A stretch of DNA of 64,000 bases. It comes from WRGA01 sp031553395 (lineage in GTDB: Bacteria; Bacteroidota; Bacteroidia; Bacteroidales; WRGA01). Positions within the stretch are counted from its first letter, which is position 1. Every line of letters begins with the position of its first letter. The DNA is taken from assembly GCA_031553395.1 (NCBI GenBank), contig JAVBLR010000001.1, positions 62,001 to 126,000 on the forward strand, read 5' to 3'. A program made the position numbers and the translations under genes. The notes beneath the pieces are model-generated. The model searched no databases. It saw nothing but the letters and a program-made list of their open reading frames with translations, and was not told the origin of the DNA. This document shows positions 9,527-17,856 of the stretch, one piece after another.

Positions 9527-10075
9527 ATGAGAAGAATTTACTTTATTGCAAGTTTGGCTATTGTAAGTTTGTTATTTGTATCATGTGGAGAAAATGCAAC
9601 CCGGAAATTGGTTAATGAGCTAGAATCAAGTTATGATTATGATGGCAAAGAAGTAACACTCGAAGGCTATTTTTATCCCACAAGAGTAATGTTCGTTCGT
9701 GGCGGATATGTTAATGCACCACTCTGCGAATCGGCAGTATTAACAGGTAGTGATAATTCGATTACAACTGTAAAGTTGAAATATGGAAAAGAGCCGAACT
9801 GTATTTATTTTCCCGAAAAATATAAACTTCAAGACTTGGAAGTATATGACAATGAGGGTAACAAATTCGGCTACAATGATAAACTGAAAATAACCGGAAT
9901 TGTAAAATATACCACTAAAGGCCAGAAAGAAAAAGCTGATGATGATAAGTCTCTTCCTCCCGGAGGATTTAAGATACCCAAACAAGGACCTGCAAAAGAT
10001 AAAGAAGACGAGGATAAAGGGGATGGGAATAATTACAATTATGAGATTATAGATGTGAAGATAACTAAAGACTAA
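9527..10075 (+). CDS. Lipoprotein with probable OB-like domain
   Basis: The 182-residue protein starts with a lipoprotein signal (hydrophobic core and lipobox FVSC near residue 20), so it should be membrane-anchored. The body has the sequence of a small beta domain: YDGKEVTLEGYFYP early and YNDKLKITGIVKYTTKG late. Nucleic-acid-binding-like OB folds of secreted lipoproteins look like this, but I cannot confirm the fold. An acidic Lys/Asp/Glu-rich tail follows. It is the last gene of the short cluster before the hairpin at 10094, and its function is unknown. Confidence 0.6.
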   Translation: MRRIYFIASLAIVSLLFVSCGENATRKLVNELESSYDYDGKEVTLEGYFYPTRVMFVRGGYVNAPLCESAVLTGSDNSITTVKLKYGKEPNCIYFPEKYKLQDLEVYDNEGNKFGYNDKLKITGIVKYTTKGQKEKADDDKSLPPGGFKIPKQGPAKDKEDEDKGDGNNYNYEIIDVKITKD

Positions 10076-10093
10076 GTATTTTTTATGCATTTG

Positions 10094-10134
10094 TTACGCC
10101 CTTTGCAGTAATATATTGGCTGTAAAGGGCGTAA
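10094..10134 (+). terminator. Hairpin terminator between the two activase parts
   Basis: TTACGCCCTTTGCAG and CTGTAAAGGGCGTAA form a 15-bp stem with one G-T pair and an 11-base loop. It is followed by an AT-rich tract rather than a pure T-run. It would end or weaken the transcript carrying the first activase half before the second half. Confidence 0.6.
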
Positions 10135-10266
10135 ATATAATACACTCCTTCTAAGTTTTACCCAAAGATGACTTTTCGGAGTAGGAATATTTTAAGCAAT
10201 TTTTCAAAAGTTTACACAATTGATAAATGCCCATTTTATTTTGATTAGGGCTTTCCTTTTTTGATT

Positions 10267-12762
10267 ATGAAAGATACTATTTCCTTGCAGGATTTTGCAG
10301 TAATGAAAGATTACAACAGTGAGCAACTTTTGTGCGAAGGTTGTGAAAATAAATGTGTTGTACATCGTTTTACTTTCGAAAATGGAAATTCCTATTATTC
10401 GGGGAATAAATGCGAGAAGATTTATTCGAATAAAGGAACTTTGTCTCAAAAAGGTGCTAATTTTTACAATTACAAATACAAAGAAGTATTTAAGAATGTA
10501 AACAATAAAAATACAGAGCAGGCTTATGTAATCGGTATTCCGCGAATATTGAATATGTACGAAAATTATCCTTTTTGGAATACATTATTTTCGGGATGCG
10601 ACTTTAAAGTACAATTGTCTCGTCGTTCGACCATGAAAATGTATGAAAAAGGATTGTCGACCGTAATGTCTGATAATATCTGCTTTCCTGCAAAGTTGGC
10701 TCATGGACATATTTTCGATTTGATTGATAAAAAAGTTAATCGAATTTTTTTCCCTTTTGTAGTTCATGACCAAAAAGAAGATGAAAAATCGGCAAATAGC
10801 TTTAATTGCCCAATTGTTTCGGGATATTCCGAAGTTATCCGAAGCGCTATTAATCCCGAACGACACGGAATTCCATTCGATTCTCCAACAATTACCTTCA
10901 GTGATGAAAAATTATTGAAAAAAGCGTGTTGGGAATATTTTCAATTAATAAAAAAAGATAAGAAAGTTGATAAAAAAATATTCGAAGAATCATTTAATAA
11001 AGCACTGAAAGTTCAGAATGCTTATTATGAAGGATTAACACAAGAAAATCAACGAATTCTAGAAAAGGCCAAAGTAAACGGACGTATGTTGATTTTGCTT
11101 GCCGGAAGGCCTTATCACGCCGACCCGCTTATCCAACATAAGATTTCGGATATGATTGCTGATTTTGATGTGGATATAATTTCGGAAGATTTATTGCGAC
11201 AAGATACCAATAGTGAATTCGAAGATGTGCAAAGTGTATTGCAATGGGCATATCCGACGCGGATTATCAAAGCTGCGCGTTGGGTTGCCAATTCAAGTGA
11301 AAATATCCATTTTGTGCAAATGACATCTTTTGGCTGTGGCCCTGATGCTTTTATTTTGGACGAAGTAAATGATATCCTTCGCCGGAAAGGGAAAAATCTG
11401 ACTATCCTTAAGATTGATGATGTAAACAATATCGGTTCGTTGCGTTTGCGGATGCGTTCATTGATTGAAAGTTTGAAATTCAAAAATAAAACTTCTCAAA
11501 CAAAGAAAGTTAAGAATGCATTAGTTCAAACGCCGCCATTTACCGAAAAAGATAGACATAGAACGCTTTTAGCACCTTATTTTGCCGATTTTTATTCTCC
11601 TTTTGTTCCTACTATTTTCGGAATGATGGGATATAAAATGGTAAATCTTCCTCCAAGTGATCAAGCATCAGCCGAATATGGATTGAAATTTTCCAATAAT
11701 GAAATTTGTTATCCTGCAACGTTGATTGTGGGAGATATGATAAAAGCGCTTGAAAGTGGAAAATACAATCGCAACGAAATAGCGCTGGCCATTACACAAA
11801 CCGGAGGGCAATGTCGTGCTACAAGTTACATTGCGTTGATTAAAAAAGCGTTGATTAATGCCGGATACGATGATATTCCTGTTATTGCAGTTGCTACAGG
11901 AAGTGATATGGTAAACGAACAACCCGGATTTACGCCTGATTATAAGAAAGTCATCCGTGTTGCTATTTATTCCTTGTATTTTGCCGATGCCCTTTCAACT
12001 ATGTTTTATGCTACTGCTCCGCGTGAAAAAGAACCGGGAGGCGCACTTCGTATAAGAGACAAGTATTTAACTGAAGTACAATCGTTTGTTGCCGGAAAGG
12101 ATATCAAAGGAATCTTAAATCTGATGAAGCAAGCTGCCGAAGAATTCAATCAAATGGCTAAAGAAATGCCTGTTCCGCAAATAGGAATTGTTGGCGAGAT
12201 ATTTGTAAAATACAATGCTTTTGCCCATAAAGATGTGGTTAATTGGTTGATAGAACAAGGCGTAGAACCGGTTGTTCCCGGATTAACCGATTTCTTTATT
12301 CAGTTTTTTGTAAATACGCCTGCTTCAATTGCCAATAATTTCGGCACATCATCTGTTCCTAAAGCAGTGTTGAAATTGATAGAAATGTATGTAAATCAGT
12401 GTGCTAAAAAAGTAGAGAAAGCATCCAAAGGATTCCGGTATTTTCGTCCATTCAGCAATATTCACCATGACGCGGCACTGGCAGAACGGATTATCAGTCT
12501 TTCTGCACAATTTGGAGAAGGTTGGCTAATTCCTGCTGAATTTGCTCATTTTGCCGAGAGTGGGGTAAATAATGCTGTAAGTTTACAACCATTCGGATGT
12601 ATTGCCAATCACATTGTAGCCAAAGGAATCGAAAAACGAGTAAAACAATTCTACCCGGATATGAATTTATTATTCCTCGATTTCGATAGCGGCGTAAGCG
12701 AAGTAAATGTACTGAACCGATTGTTTTTTATGATAAAAAATGCGTCGGAGAAGGTGAAATAA
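10267..12762 (+). CDS. Acyl-CoA dehydratase activase-related protein, DUF2229 half
   Basis: The 831-residue protein begins MKDTISLQDFAVMKDYNSEQ, followed by a Cys motif (CEGCENKCVV) and YYSGNKCEKI. This matches the junction found in fused acyl-CoA dehydratase activases, then the DUF2229 region. The C-terminal part resembles the 2-hydroxyacyl-CoA dehydratase component (for example LLAGRPYHADPLIQHKIS near residue 277 and LNRLFFMI at the end). Several conserved Cys residues suggest iron-sulfur binding. I took the ATG at 10267 over an in-frame TTG six bases earlier. Together with the 588-residue half, the two add up to the length of the single fused protein found elsewhere. Reaction and substrate remain unproven. 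Confidence 0.8.
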   Translation: MKDTISLQDFAVMKDYNSEQLLCEGCENKCVVHRFTFENGNSYYSGNKCEKIYSNKGTLSQKGANFYNYKYKEVFKNVNNKNTEQAYVIGIPRILNMYENYPFWNTLFSGCDFKVQLSRRSTMKMYEKGLSTVMSDNICFPAKLAHGHIFDLIDKKVNRIFFPFVVHDQKEDEKSANSFNCPIVSGYSEVIRSAINPERHGIPFDSPTITFSDEKLLKKACWEYFQLIKKDKKVDKKIFEESFNKALKVQNAYYEGLTQENQRILEKAKVNGRMLILLAGRPYHADPLIQHKISDMIADFDVDIISEDLLRQDTNSEFEDVQSVLQWAYPTRIIKAARWVANSSENIHFVQMTSFGCGPDAFILDEVNDILRRKGKNLTILKIDDVNNIGSLRLRMRSLIESLKFKNKTSQTKKVKNALVQTPPFTEKDRHRTLLAPYFADFYSPFVPTIFGMMGYKMVNLPPSDQASAEYGLKFSNNEICYPATLIVGDMIKALESGKYNRNEIALAITQTGGQCRATSYIALIKKALINAGYDDIPVIAVATGSDMVNEQPGFTPDYKKVIRVAIYSLYFADALSTMFYATAPREKEPGGALRIRDKYLTEVQSFVAGKDIKGILNLMKQAAEEFNQMAKEMPVPQIGIVGEIFVKYNAFAHKDVVNWLIEQGVEPVVPGLTDFFIQFFVNTPASIANNFGTSSVPKAVLKLIEMYVNQCAKKVEKASKGFRYFRPFSNIHHDAALAERIISLSAQFGEGWLIPAEFAHFAESGVNNAVSLQPFGCIANHIVAKGIEKRVKQFYPDMNLLFLDFDSGVSEVNVLNRLFFMIKNASEKVK

Positions 12763-12766
12763 TTTT

Positions 12767-12887
12767 CAAAACGAGTCCGTTATGAATCTTTTCGGCAAAA
12801 GGCTAATGGCGAAAGGCGAACGAAAGCCTATGCACGCTTCCCTTTGCCATTAGCCTTTTGCCAAAAAACACTCATATCAGTGTCAAT
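12767..12887. repeat. Intergenic hairpin element copy A with terminal inverted repeats
   Basis: The left end reads CAAAACGAGTCCGTTATGAA (12767-12786). The right end (12870-12887), read on the other strand, gives ATTGACACTGATATGAGT, an imperfect inverted copy. Inside is a hairpin with arms 12794-12816 and 12840-12862, about 22 paired bases with one indel. Each arm is built from 7-base words: AAAAGGC, TAATGGC, GAAAGGC on the left and their complements on the right. It lies between two convergent genes, five bases after one stop and five before the other. Similar ends occur at 22969-23082 and 40706-40972. Confidence 0.75.
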
Positions 12888-12892
12888 AACCA

Positions 12893-14137
12893 TCATTTCC
12901 GAAATTCCACATCAACTTTTATAAGTTCATTTCCGGTAGAAGGAGTCCAAGAAGAGCCATTCTGTATTAATTCGATAGCTTTTTTATTGCAATCCGGGCA
13001 AGTAGACTTTTCAACCTGGATGTTATAAGGCTTCCCTGATGCATCAAGATAAAAACTAACGGTAACTTTTCCTTTGGAATTACTTGAATCACCTGATAAT
13101 TTTGCATTTGACTTCAAATATTCCTTATAAGCTTTCATGCCTATAACAGGTTGAGGTTTTGGCGCTACATCTCCATATTCTTCTGTTGAAATAGAAATTT
13201 TGGAAGCAGCAGCAGCCATTTCATTTCTTTTATTAGATTTGGCAGCAACAACGACCTCAGCTAAAGCCATATTTTCTTCGTGTAATGTGATTAACATTGG
13301 TTTATCTTTATCTACTTTTACATCTTTCCGTTGATACCCAAGATTACTTACAGTAAGCGTTTTATTATTCGATAAACTGTCGGCTTTAAAGAAAAAATAG
13401 CCATCCATGTCTGTAACCGCGCCATTTGTTGTACCTTTTACAACTACATTCGCTCCGATAATGCTTTCTCCGGATTCATCCACAATTTTTCCTCGAATAT
13501 AATCTGAACCGTTTTTCTTATCATAAGCAATATCAGCTTGAACTTTTGCCTCTTCTTTTATCGAAGCTTGCGGCATAGCCGGAGGTGGTGGAGGTGTAGA
13601 TGTAGATTGTTTGATGTTTATTACTTCTTCACTAACAGTCATATCAGCAGATGAATATTCCCGTTCGTCATTTAATACAAAATCCTTGCTATCTCGAATT
13701 TTTTGAATATCCTTATTTTCTGCAATCTCTGCAATCTTTTCAGTTTCGTTAAGTTGCGAACTTTCTTCTTGGGAAATATTTTCTTCACTTCGCGTATTGA
13801 TTTCTGCAATATTTTGTTCTGTTATGGATTCGATATGTGAAATATCATGAGATATGATAATATTCTTCTGTTTATCAGTCCATAAATAGAAAGTTGCAAA
13901 ACCTATAATAAGCAATAAAGAAGCAGCAGCCCACCAAACAGGAGAGATTCGTTTCTTTTTTGTCTGTTGATTAATTCGTTCTTGTAATCGGGAAATACTC
14001 TTCTCATGATTGCCTTTTACAGAGTCATAACCTTCAATCGCATCAGACAAAAACGGGTCAGTCATCGCTTCCTTTTCGATGCGATGAGCATGTTTTCCCT
14101 TGCGGAAACCGTTTATGTAACTCCAAAAATCGACCAT
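12893..14137 (-). CDS. Membrane-anchored carboxypeptidase-like and TonB-like protein, partner of ECF sigma factor
   Basis: The protein has 414 residues. The N-terminal cytoplasmic part (about residues 1-78, with EREAMTDPF-like spacing: RIEKEAMTDPFLSDAIEGYD) is the kind found in Bacteroidota anti-sigma-like proteins. One transmembrane helix follows near 82-103. A charged Ser/Glu-rich linker comes next, then a carboxypeptidase-like regulatory beta-sandwich (about 225-310, GKIVDESGESIIGANVVVKG). Last is a TonB-like C-terminal domain (about 340-414, GKVTVSFYLDASGKPYNIQV). It follows the sigma gene by 69 bases in the same orientation, so it probably restrains or transmits a periplasmic signal to that factor. 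That regulatory role is inferred from position and layout. Confidence 0.75.
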   Translation of the reverse strand: MVDFWSYINGFRKGKHAHRIEKEAMTDPFLSDAIEGYDSVKGNHEKSISRLQERINQQTKKKRISPVWWAAASLLLIIGFATFYLWTDKQKNIIISHDISHIESITEQNIAEINTRSEENISQEESSQLNETEKIAEIAENKDIQKIRDSKDFVLNDEREYSSADMTVSEEVINIKQSTSTPPPPPAMPQASIKEEAKVQADIAYDKKNGSDYIRGKIVDESGESIIGANVVVKGTTNGAVTDMDGYFFFKADSLSNNKTLTVSNLGYQRKDVKVDKDKPMLITLHEENMALAEVVVAAKSNKRNEMAAAASKISISTEEYGDVAPKPQPVIGMKAYKEYLKSNAKLSGDSSNSKGKVTVSFYLDASGKPYNIQVEKSTCPDCNKKAIELIQNGSSWTPSTGNELIKVDVEFRK

Positions 14138-14206
14138 GGTTTATAACTATGATTATCTGATTAAATGAGGACTATGATTAATTTCTACTTCTAACTACTT
14201 CAATAA

Positions 14207-14767
14207 TTACCCTTCGATGCAATTTTTCAGATTTCGTTTGCCATTTTGTATATAGCTTTTTACACTTTTCAGTTGAAATCCGGTTTTTTCAACAATATCA
14301 GCATATGACATTTCTTCCATAAAAAAATGATTAATGGCAATTCGCTGAACTTCCGGTAATTTATCCAAGCATGATGTTAATTTTCCAAGCCTTTCGTCTT
14401 CTGTTTCTACGCTTAATAGATGCATAATATCTGCAAATTCCACAAATTGGGTATTAAAATCGGTCAAAACCTCCTTTTCACTTTTACGAAGCTGTTGGAA
14501 GCAATGATTTTTTGCCACACTGTAAATCCATGTCCGGAAAACGTTGATTTCGTAATTTGATATTTTAGGCAGTAAATCGGAAAATATCTGCATAACAGCA
14601 TCTTCCGCCTTTTCGGCATTTTGCAAATACTTTAAACAAACACCATATAATAAAGGAATATATCGGTTGTAAAGTTCACCGAAATATTCCGATTGGCGGG
14701 AATCATTGTATTTTTTTAATAATTCCTCGTCTGTATGTGTAGATATGTTTTTCTTAAAAATATGCAA
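14207..14767 (-). CDS. ECF-type RNA polymerase sigma factor
   Basis: The protein shows sigma-70 region 2 (LYNRYIPLLYGVCLKYLQ then AEDAVMQIFSDLLPKI and FRTWIYSVAKNHC). Region 4 follows (LPEVQRIAINHFFMEEMSYA, then IVEKTGFQLKSVKSYIQNGK). No anti-sigma-like or extra C-terminal domain is attached. An upstream in-frame ATG exists at 14848, but it lies beyond the minus-strand promoter at 14783-14813 and overlaps the divergent FtsB start. I therefore place the start at an in-frame TTG at 14767, a few bases after the predicted transcription start; ATT or ATA codons just downstream are also possible. It should direct transcription of a stress or envelope regulon together with the adjacent membrane protein. 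Confidence 0.8.
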   Translation of the reverse strand: MHIFKKNISTHTDEELLKKYNDSRQSEYFGELYNRYIPLLYGVCLKYLQNAEKAEDAVMQIFSDLLPKISNYEINVFRTWIYSVAKNHCFQQLRKSEKEVLTDFNTQFVEFADIMHLLSVETEDERLGKLTSCLDKLPEVQRIAINHFFMEEMSYADIVEKTGFQLKSVKSYIQNGKRNLKNCIEG

Positions 14768-14782
14768 TGGATTATTTTTTGA

Positions 14783-14813
14783 CAAAACTACTTTTTTATT
14801 ACAGAAAAACAAA
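14783..14813 (-). promoter_or_regulatory. Complete promoter for the ECF sigma gene
   Basis: On the minus strand TTTG (14813-14810), 19 bases, then TAGTTTTG (14790-14783) matches TTTG-N19-21-TAnnTTTG. Transcription would start near 14776. The site excludes the longer sigma reading from 14848. Confidence 0.7.
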
Positions 14814-14820
14814 ATATATC

Positions 14821-14828
14821 TATCTTTG
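14821..14828 (+). promoter_or_regulatory. -7 element for the FtsB/DivIC gene
   Basis: TATCTTTG lies 18 bases before the ATG at 14847. No TTTG is found at the usual -33 distance. It is back to back with the sigma-gene promoter, whose -33 element is only eight bases away, so polymerase at one site could interfere with the other. Confidence 0.5.
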
Positions 14829-14846
14829 TAAAAACTTTTTGTGACC

Positions 14847-15137
14847 ATGATAAAATTTTGGCAAATACTTCGTCGTTACACCAATAAATATCAGATTGTT
14901 TTTGTGGTGTTTTTGATTATGATTCTCTTTATTGATGATCATAATGTTTTTCGTCGTTTCGGATATTACAGGAAAATCAATGAGTTGAAAAAAGAAATCC
15001 GTCATTATGAAGGTGAGAAGGAAAAAAATGAAGAGAAACTCAATGAATTGCAATCGAATGACGAAGATTTGGAAAAATTTGCCCGCGAAGAGTATTTGAT
15101 GAAAAAGGATAACGAAGATATTTTTATGATAAAATGA
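14847..15137 (+). CDS. FtsB/DivIC family septum formation initiator
   Basis: This 96-residue bitopic protein has a short cytoplasmic N-terminus, one transmembrane helix (about residues 14-30) and a long coiled coil (NELKKEIRHYEGEKEKNEEK). It ends with the family signature FAREEYLMKKDNEDIFMIK. Members link FtsL and FtsQ in the divisome and help activate septal wall synthesis. The start is the ATG at 14847; an in-frame GTG at 14841 is less likely. The last codons overlap the next gene by four bases (ATGA), which implies translational coupling with the small membrane protein that follows. Confidence 0.88.
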   Translation: MIKFWQILRRYTNKYQIVFVVFLIMILFIDDHNVFRRFGYYRKINELKKEIRHYEGEKEKNEEKLNELQSNDEDLEKFAREEYLMKKDNEDIFMIK

Positions 15138-15469
15138 GCGAATCAGTCAAACGAATTGTATTTATTATTTCAGGGATTTTAACTTTAGCCGGGGCTATTT
15201 TATTTATTGCAAAAATAAATTGGGAGTATATACCTTATTTATATTCAGTTGGATGTGCAGGAATTGCGGTTGTGTACCTGTCAAGTGTTTATAGGGGCAA
15301 AAATATTCGGATACGCCGTTTGCATGCTTTTTTGGTTGCTGCGGGTATTATATTGGTTGTTTCTTCCTATTTTATGTTCCACCACAAGCAAGAATGGATT
15401 ATTTGCCTTCTGATTTCAGCAGTTTTGCAGCTTTATGCAAGTTTTACTATGCCTAAAGAAGATAAATAA
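15134..15469 (+). CDS. Small four-helix membrane protein next to FtsB/DivIC
   Basis: The 111-residue protein is mostly hydrophobic, with four predicted transmembrane helices (about 8-25, 33-49, 60-82 and 88-104) separated by short polar loops. It has no recognisable motif. It begins inside the stop codon of the FtsB/DivIC gene, so the two are co-translated. Similar small membrane proteins follow the divisome gene in related genomes in my recollection, but no function is established and I do not assign one. Confidence 0.7.
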   Translation: MSESVKRIVFIISGILTLAGAILFIAKINWEYIPYLYSVGCAGIAVVYLSSVYRGKNIRIRRLHAFLVAAGIILVVSSYFMFHHKQEWIICLLISAVLQLYASFTMPKEDK

Positions 15470-15548
15470 TGCTTTTTTAATCATTCTGAATACATCTTTC
15501 TACAGATCTTTATTTGCTTGTTATCAGCTTCTACTTTATAATCACAAG

Positions 15549-15683
15549 ATGATTTTCAAAAACTCTTTTGCAAGAAAAAAAGTGAATAATCAAAGATTTT
15601 ATGAAAACGAGCATGAAAAAGCCTTCGCCAAAGGCAATGATATTTTACGCGAGTTTCCATACGACCAATATGTAAAAAAATAA
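15549..15683 (+). CDS. Possible 44-residue protein upstream of the WG-repeat gene
   Basis: A short frame begins MIFKNSFARKKVNNQRFYEN and ends EFPYDQYVKK, rich in charged and aromatic residues and without a signal peptide. It ends three bases before the WG-repeat gene, a spacing typical of coupled genes. It might be a real small gene or a remnant of a larger one. No family is recognised. Confidence 0.35.
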   Translation: MIFKNSFARKKVNNQRFYENEHEKAFAKGNDILREFPYDQYVKK

Positions 15684-15686
15684 CGT

Positions 15687-17117
15687 ATGAAATACTTTAT
15701 ACTTATTGTTTTTGCAGTGATATCTGTAATATTTAGCTCTTGTAAAGGACAAAATAAAAATGCCGATAACATAAAAATAATAAATATTCCTATTAAATGG
15801 GAATATATTGACACAGAAGGAAAACACGTAATACCTTGTATTTATGACAATGTAAATTCATTCCGAGGTGGTTTGGCATTAGTGGAACAAAATGAAAAAG
15901 TAGGATATATAGATAAAACAGGAACGATAGTTATTCCTGTTATGTATGATCGTGCCAGCTTGTTTCAAGGAGAATATGCACCAGTAGAGTTAAATGGTAA
16001 ATGGGGATACATAAATCGCAGGAATGAGACGGTTATCCCATTTGATTTCGATGAGGCATATCCTTTTTCAGAAGATATTGCAATTATCGGACAAAATGGT
16101 AAATACTACTTAATTGATAAAAACGGTAAAATAATTTCAAATGCTTATGATGAAATAAACGATGATATACGGAGCATTGATAATGATCCTTTTATGGTGA
16201 AACTTGATGAAAAGTGGGGGCTTATTGATTCAAAAGGATTTGAAGTTGTTCCACCTAAATATCAATACATGAGTGGTGTAGATGGTAAAAATTTGTTTTC
16301 AGTAGCACTCAATGACAAATGGGGATTTATTGATAAAAACGGAGCAGAAGTTATTGCTTTCAACTATGAACACATTGGTGGTTTTGCTGAAGGAAAGATT
16401 GGAGTAGCACTTGACGGTAAATGGGGATTCATAGATACAATAGGTAAGGTAATAATCCTTTTTATGTATGATAGTGTTGACCGGTTTTCTAATGGATTTG
16501 CATTGTGTCGACAAGACAGGGAATATATTTTCATTAATAAATCGAATGAAAATGTGTTTAATCAAAAATTAAAACAAGCAAATAGATTTTGCGACGGATT
16601 AGCATGGATAGAATCTGATACTCAAAAAGGTTTTATTAATACCGAAGGGAAAAAGGTTATTACAGCTGATGGATATGATTGGGCTGAATGCTTCAATGAA
16701 GGACTGAGTGTTGTTTCAACCATGTATGAATGTGGTGTGATCAATAAAAAAGGTAATTTTATTGTACCTATGGGAATTTATCATTTAGAACTATGGGAAG
16801 ATAATCAACCCGGTTCTATAATGATACATAAAAATTATATGAATGGATTGTTGAGATGTGACGGAACGCCTCTTACTCCCCTCAAATATAATTTTATTGG
16901 ACATTTTTCTGAAGGATATGCAGCAGTGGAAAGCGTAAATTATGCAGTAGTTGATAATACCGGCAAGGAGTTGCTTGCACTATCTTGTGATAGAGTCGAA
17001 TATATAGGAAATGGAATATTGGAAATCTGGAATGGAAGAGACAATTTTTTTCTTGATTTGCAAGGGAATAAGTATAATACATTGGGTAAAGCACAAGAGG
17101 CTGTTAAGAAGAATTAA
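15687..17117 (+). CDS. WG-repeat lipoprotein
   Basis: The protein has 476 residues. The first 19 form a lipoprotein signal with the lipobox FSSC. The rest is made almost entirely of WG repeats of about 40-50 residues, each with a core such as NGKWGYINRRNETVIPFDFD, KWGLIDSKGFEVVPP or DKWGFIDKNGAEVI. At least eight units can be counted, the last ones degenerate. WG repeats (KWG_Leptospira-type) build beta-structured surface or periplasmic proteins whose ligands are generally unknown. It is followed by a strong hairpin at 17204-17255 shared with the converging gene. Confidence 0.8.
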   Translation: MKYFILIVFAVISVIFSSCKGQNKNADNIKIINIPIKWEYIDTEGKHVIPCIYDNVNSFRGGLALVEQNEKVGYIDKTGTIVIPVMYDRASLFQGEYAPVELNGKWGYINRRNETVIPFDFDEAYPFSEDIAIIGQNGKYYLIDKNGKIISNAYDEINDDIRSIDNDPFMVKLDEKWGLIDSKGFEVVPPKYQYMSGVDGKNLFSVALNDKWGFIDKNGAEVIAFNYEHIGGFAEGKIGVALDGKWGFIDTIGKVIILFMYDSVDRFSNGFALCRQDREYIFINKSNENVFNQKLKQANRFCDGLAWIESDTQKGFINTEGKKVITADGYDWAECFNEGLSVVSTMYECGVINKKGNFIVPMGIYHLELWEDNQPGSIMIHKNYMNGLLRCDGTPLTPLKYNFIGHFSEGYAAVESVNYAVVDNTGKELLALSCDRVEYIGNGILEIWNGRDNFFLDLQGNKYNTLGKAQEAVKKN

Positions 17118-17203
17118 TATAGCCTGTTAAATATATAAGTTGAGACTATCTATATTTGTATTTTTATTTGTCATATTTCAAACTAATTATCATTATCAGT
17201 AAA

Positions 17204-17255
17204 AAAAAGAAAAGAAATGCTGTTGTATCAAAACAACAGCATTTCTTTTCTTTTT
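17204..17255. terminator. Bidirectional terminator between convergent genes
   Basis: A perfect 23-bp stem is formed by 17204-17226 (A-rich, ending GAAATGCTGTTGT) and 17233-17255 (starting ACAACAGCATTTC) around a 6-base loop. A-runs on the left and T-runs on the right make it a terminator in both directions. Confidence 0.9.
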
Positions 17256-17271
17256 CTCAGCATCATCGTAT

Positions 17272-17697
17272 TTAAGAAACTACCCAAAGGATAGAAGCTA
17301 TTATTTGCCAAATACCTAGAATAATTGCAATAATACCTAATGTTCCTTGAAGAGGCAACAATTTTGCCAATAATTTTTCTCCTTTTTCTGCAGCCTGAGG
17401 ATTTTTTGAAAGGGCATGTTTACTAATCATTCCATAACCAAGAATGAACCCTAACGCAAATTCTACAATCGCAACAAGCAATGCTGTAATCCAATAAATA
17501 GGCCAAGTAGATAACCATCCTATAGTCAGGATACAACTGATAATACCCCAAATACCCCAAATGGCGAAGACAATGCCAATCCAACCTTGATAAGGAGCAA
17601 TTTTGTCAAACAACTCTTTTGCATTTGGCTTTTTTGAAAGAATCAAAGAAGGAATTGCTAAAAGGCCCAAAATAATGAGCAAAATACCATAAACCAT
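17272..17697 (-). CDS. Internally duplicated four-to-six-helix membrane protein
   Basis: The 141-residue hydrophobic protein has no known motif, but it contains a tandem duplication. Residues 22-58 (SKKPNAKELFDKIAPYQGWI and the following helix GIVFAIWGIWGIISC) align with residues 97-138 (SKNPQAAEKGEKLLAKLLPL, then QGTLGIIAIILGIWQIIASI). Each half consists of one helix, an Asn/Pro/Lys polar loop and a Trp-containing helix. A dual-topology transporter or channel subunit that became duplicated is conceivable, but no function is known. It shares its terminator with the WG-repeat gene and has its own AT-rich upstream region. Confidence 0.65.
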   Translation of the reverse strand: MVYGILLIILGLLAIPSLILSKKPNAKELFDKIAPYQGWIGIVFAIWGIWGIISCILTIGWLSTWPIYWITALLVAIVEFALGFILGYGMISKHALSKNPQAAEKGEKLLAKLLPLQGTLGIIAIILGIWQIIASILWVVS

Positions 17698-17856
17698 AAT
17701 TTTTCTTTTTTAATTAATTAATGTTAATTTTATGAATGCAAATTTAATAAAATAATATCATTAAGTGTTAAGAAAAAAAGAAATTTTTAAGTTAACTCAT
17801 TGTGGAACTCTAAATATTTCAATTTTTTATACACTATAATAGCATAAATCTAATTT

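Noticed and set aside
9090..10266. Frameshift or recent IS insertion as the cause of the split activase
   Set aside because: Two intact genes and a terminator separate the halves, both halves have proper starts, and no inverted repeats or target duplication of an insertion sequence are seen.
14768..14848. Longer sigma factor starting at the ATG at 14848
   Set aside because: It would include the minus-strand promoter and overlap the FtsB/DivIC start; the extra residues do not look like the family.
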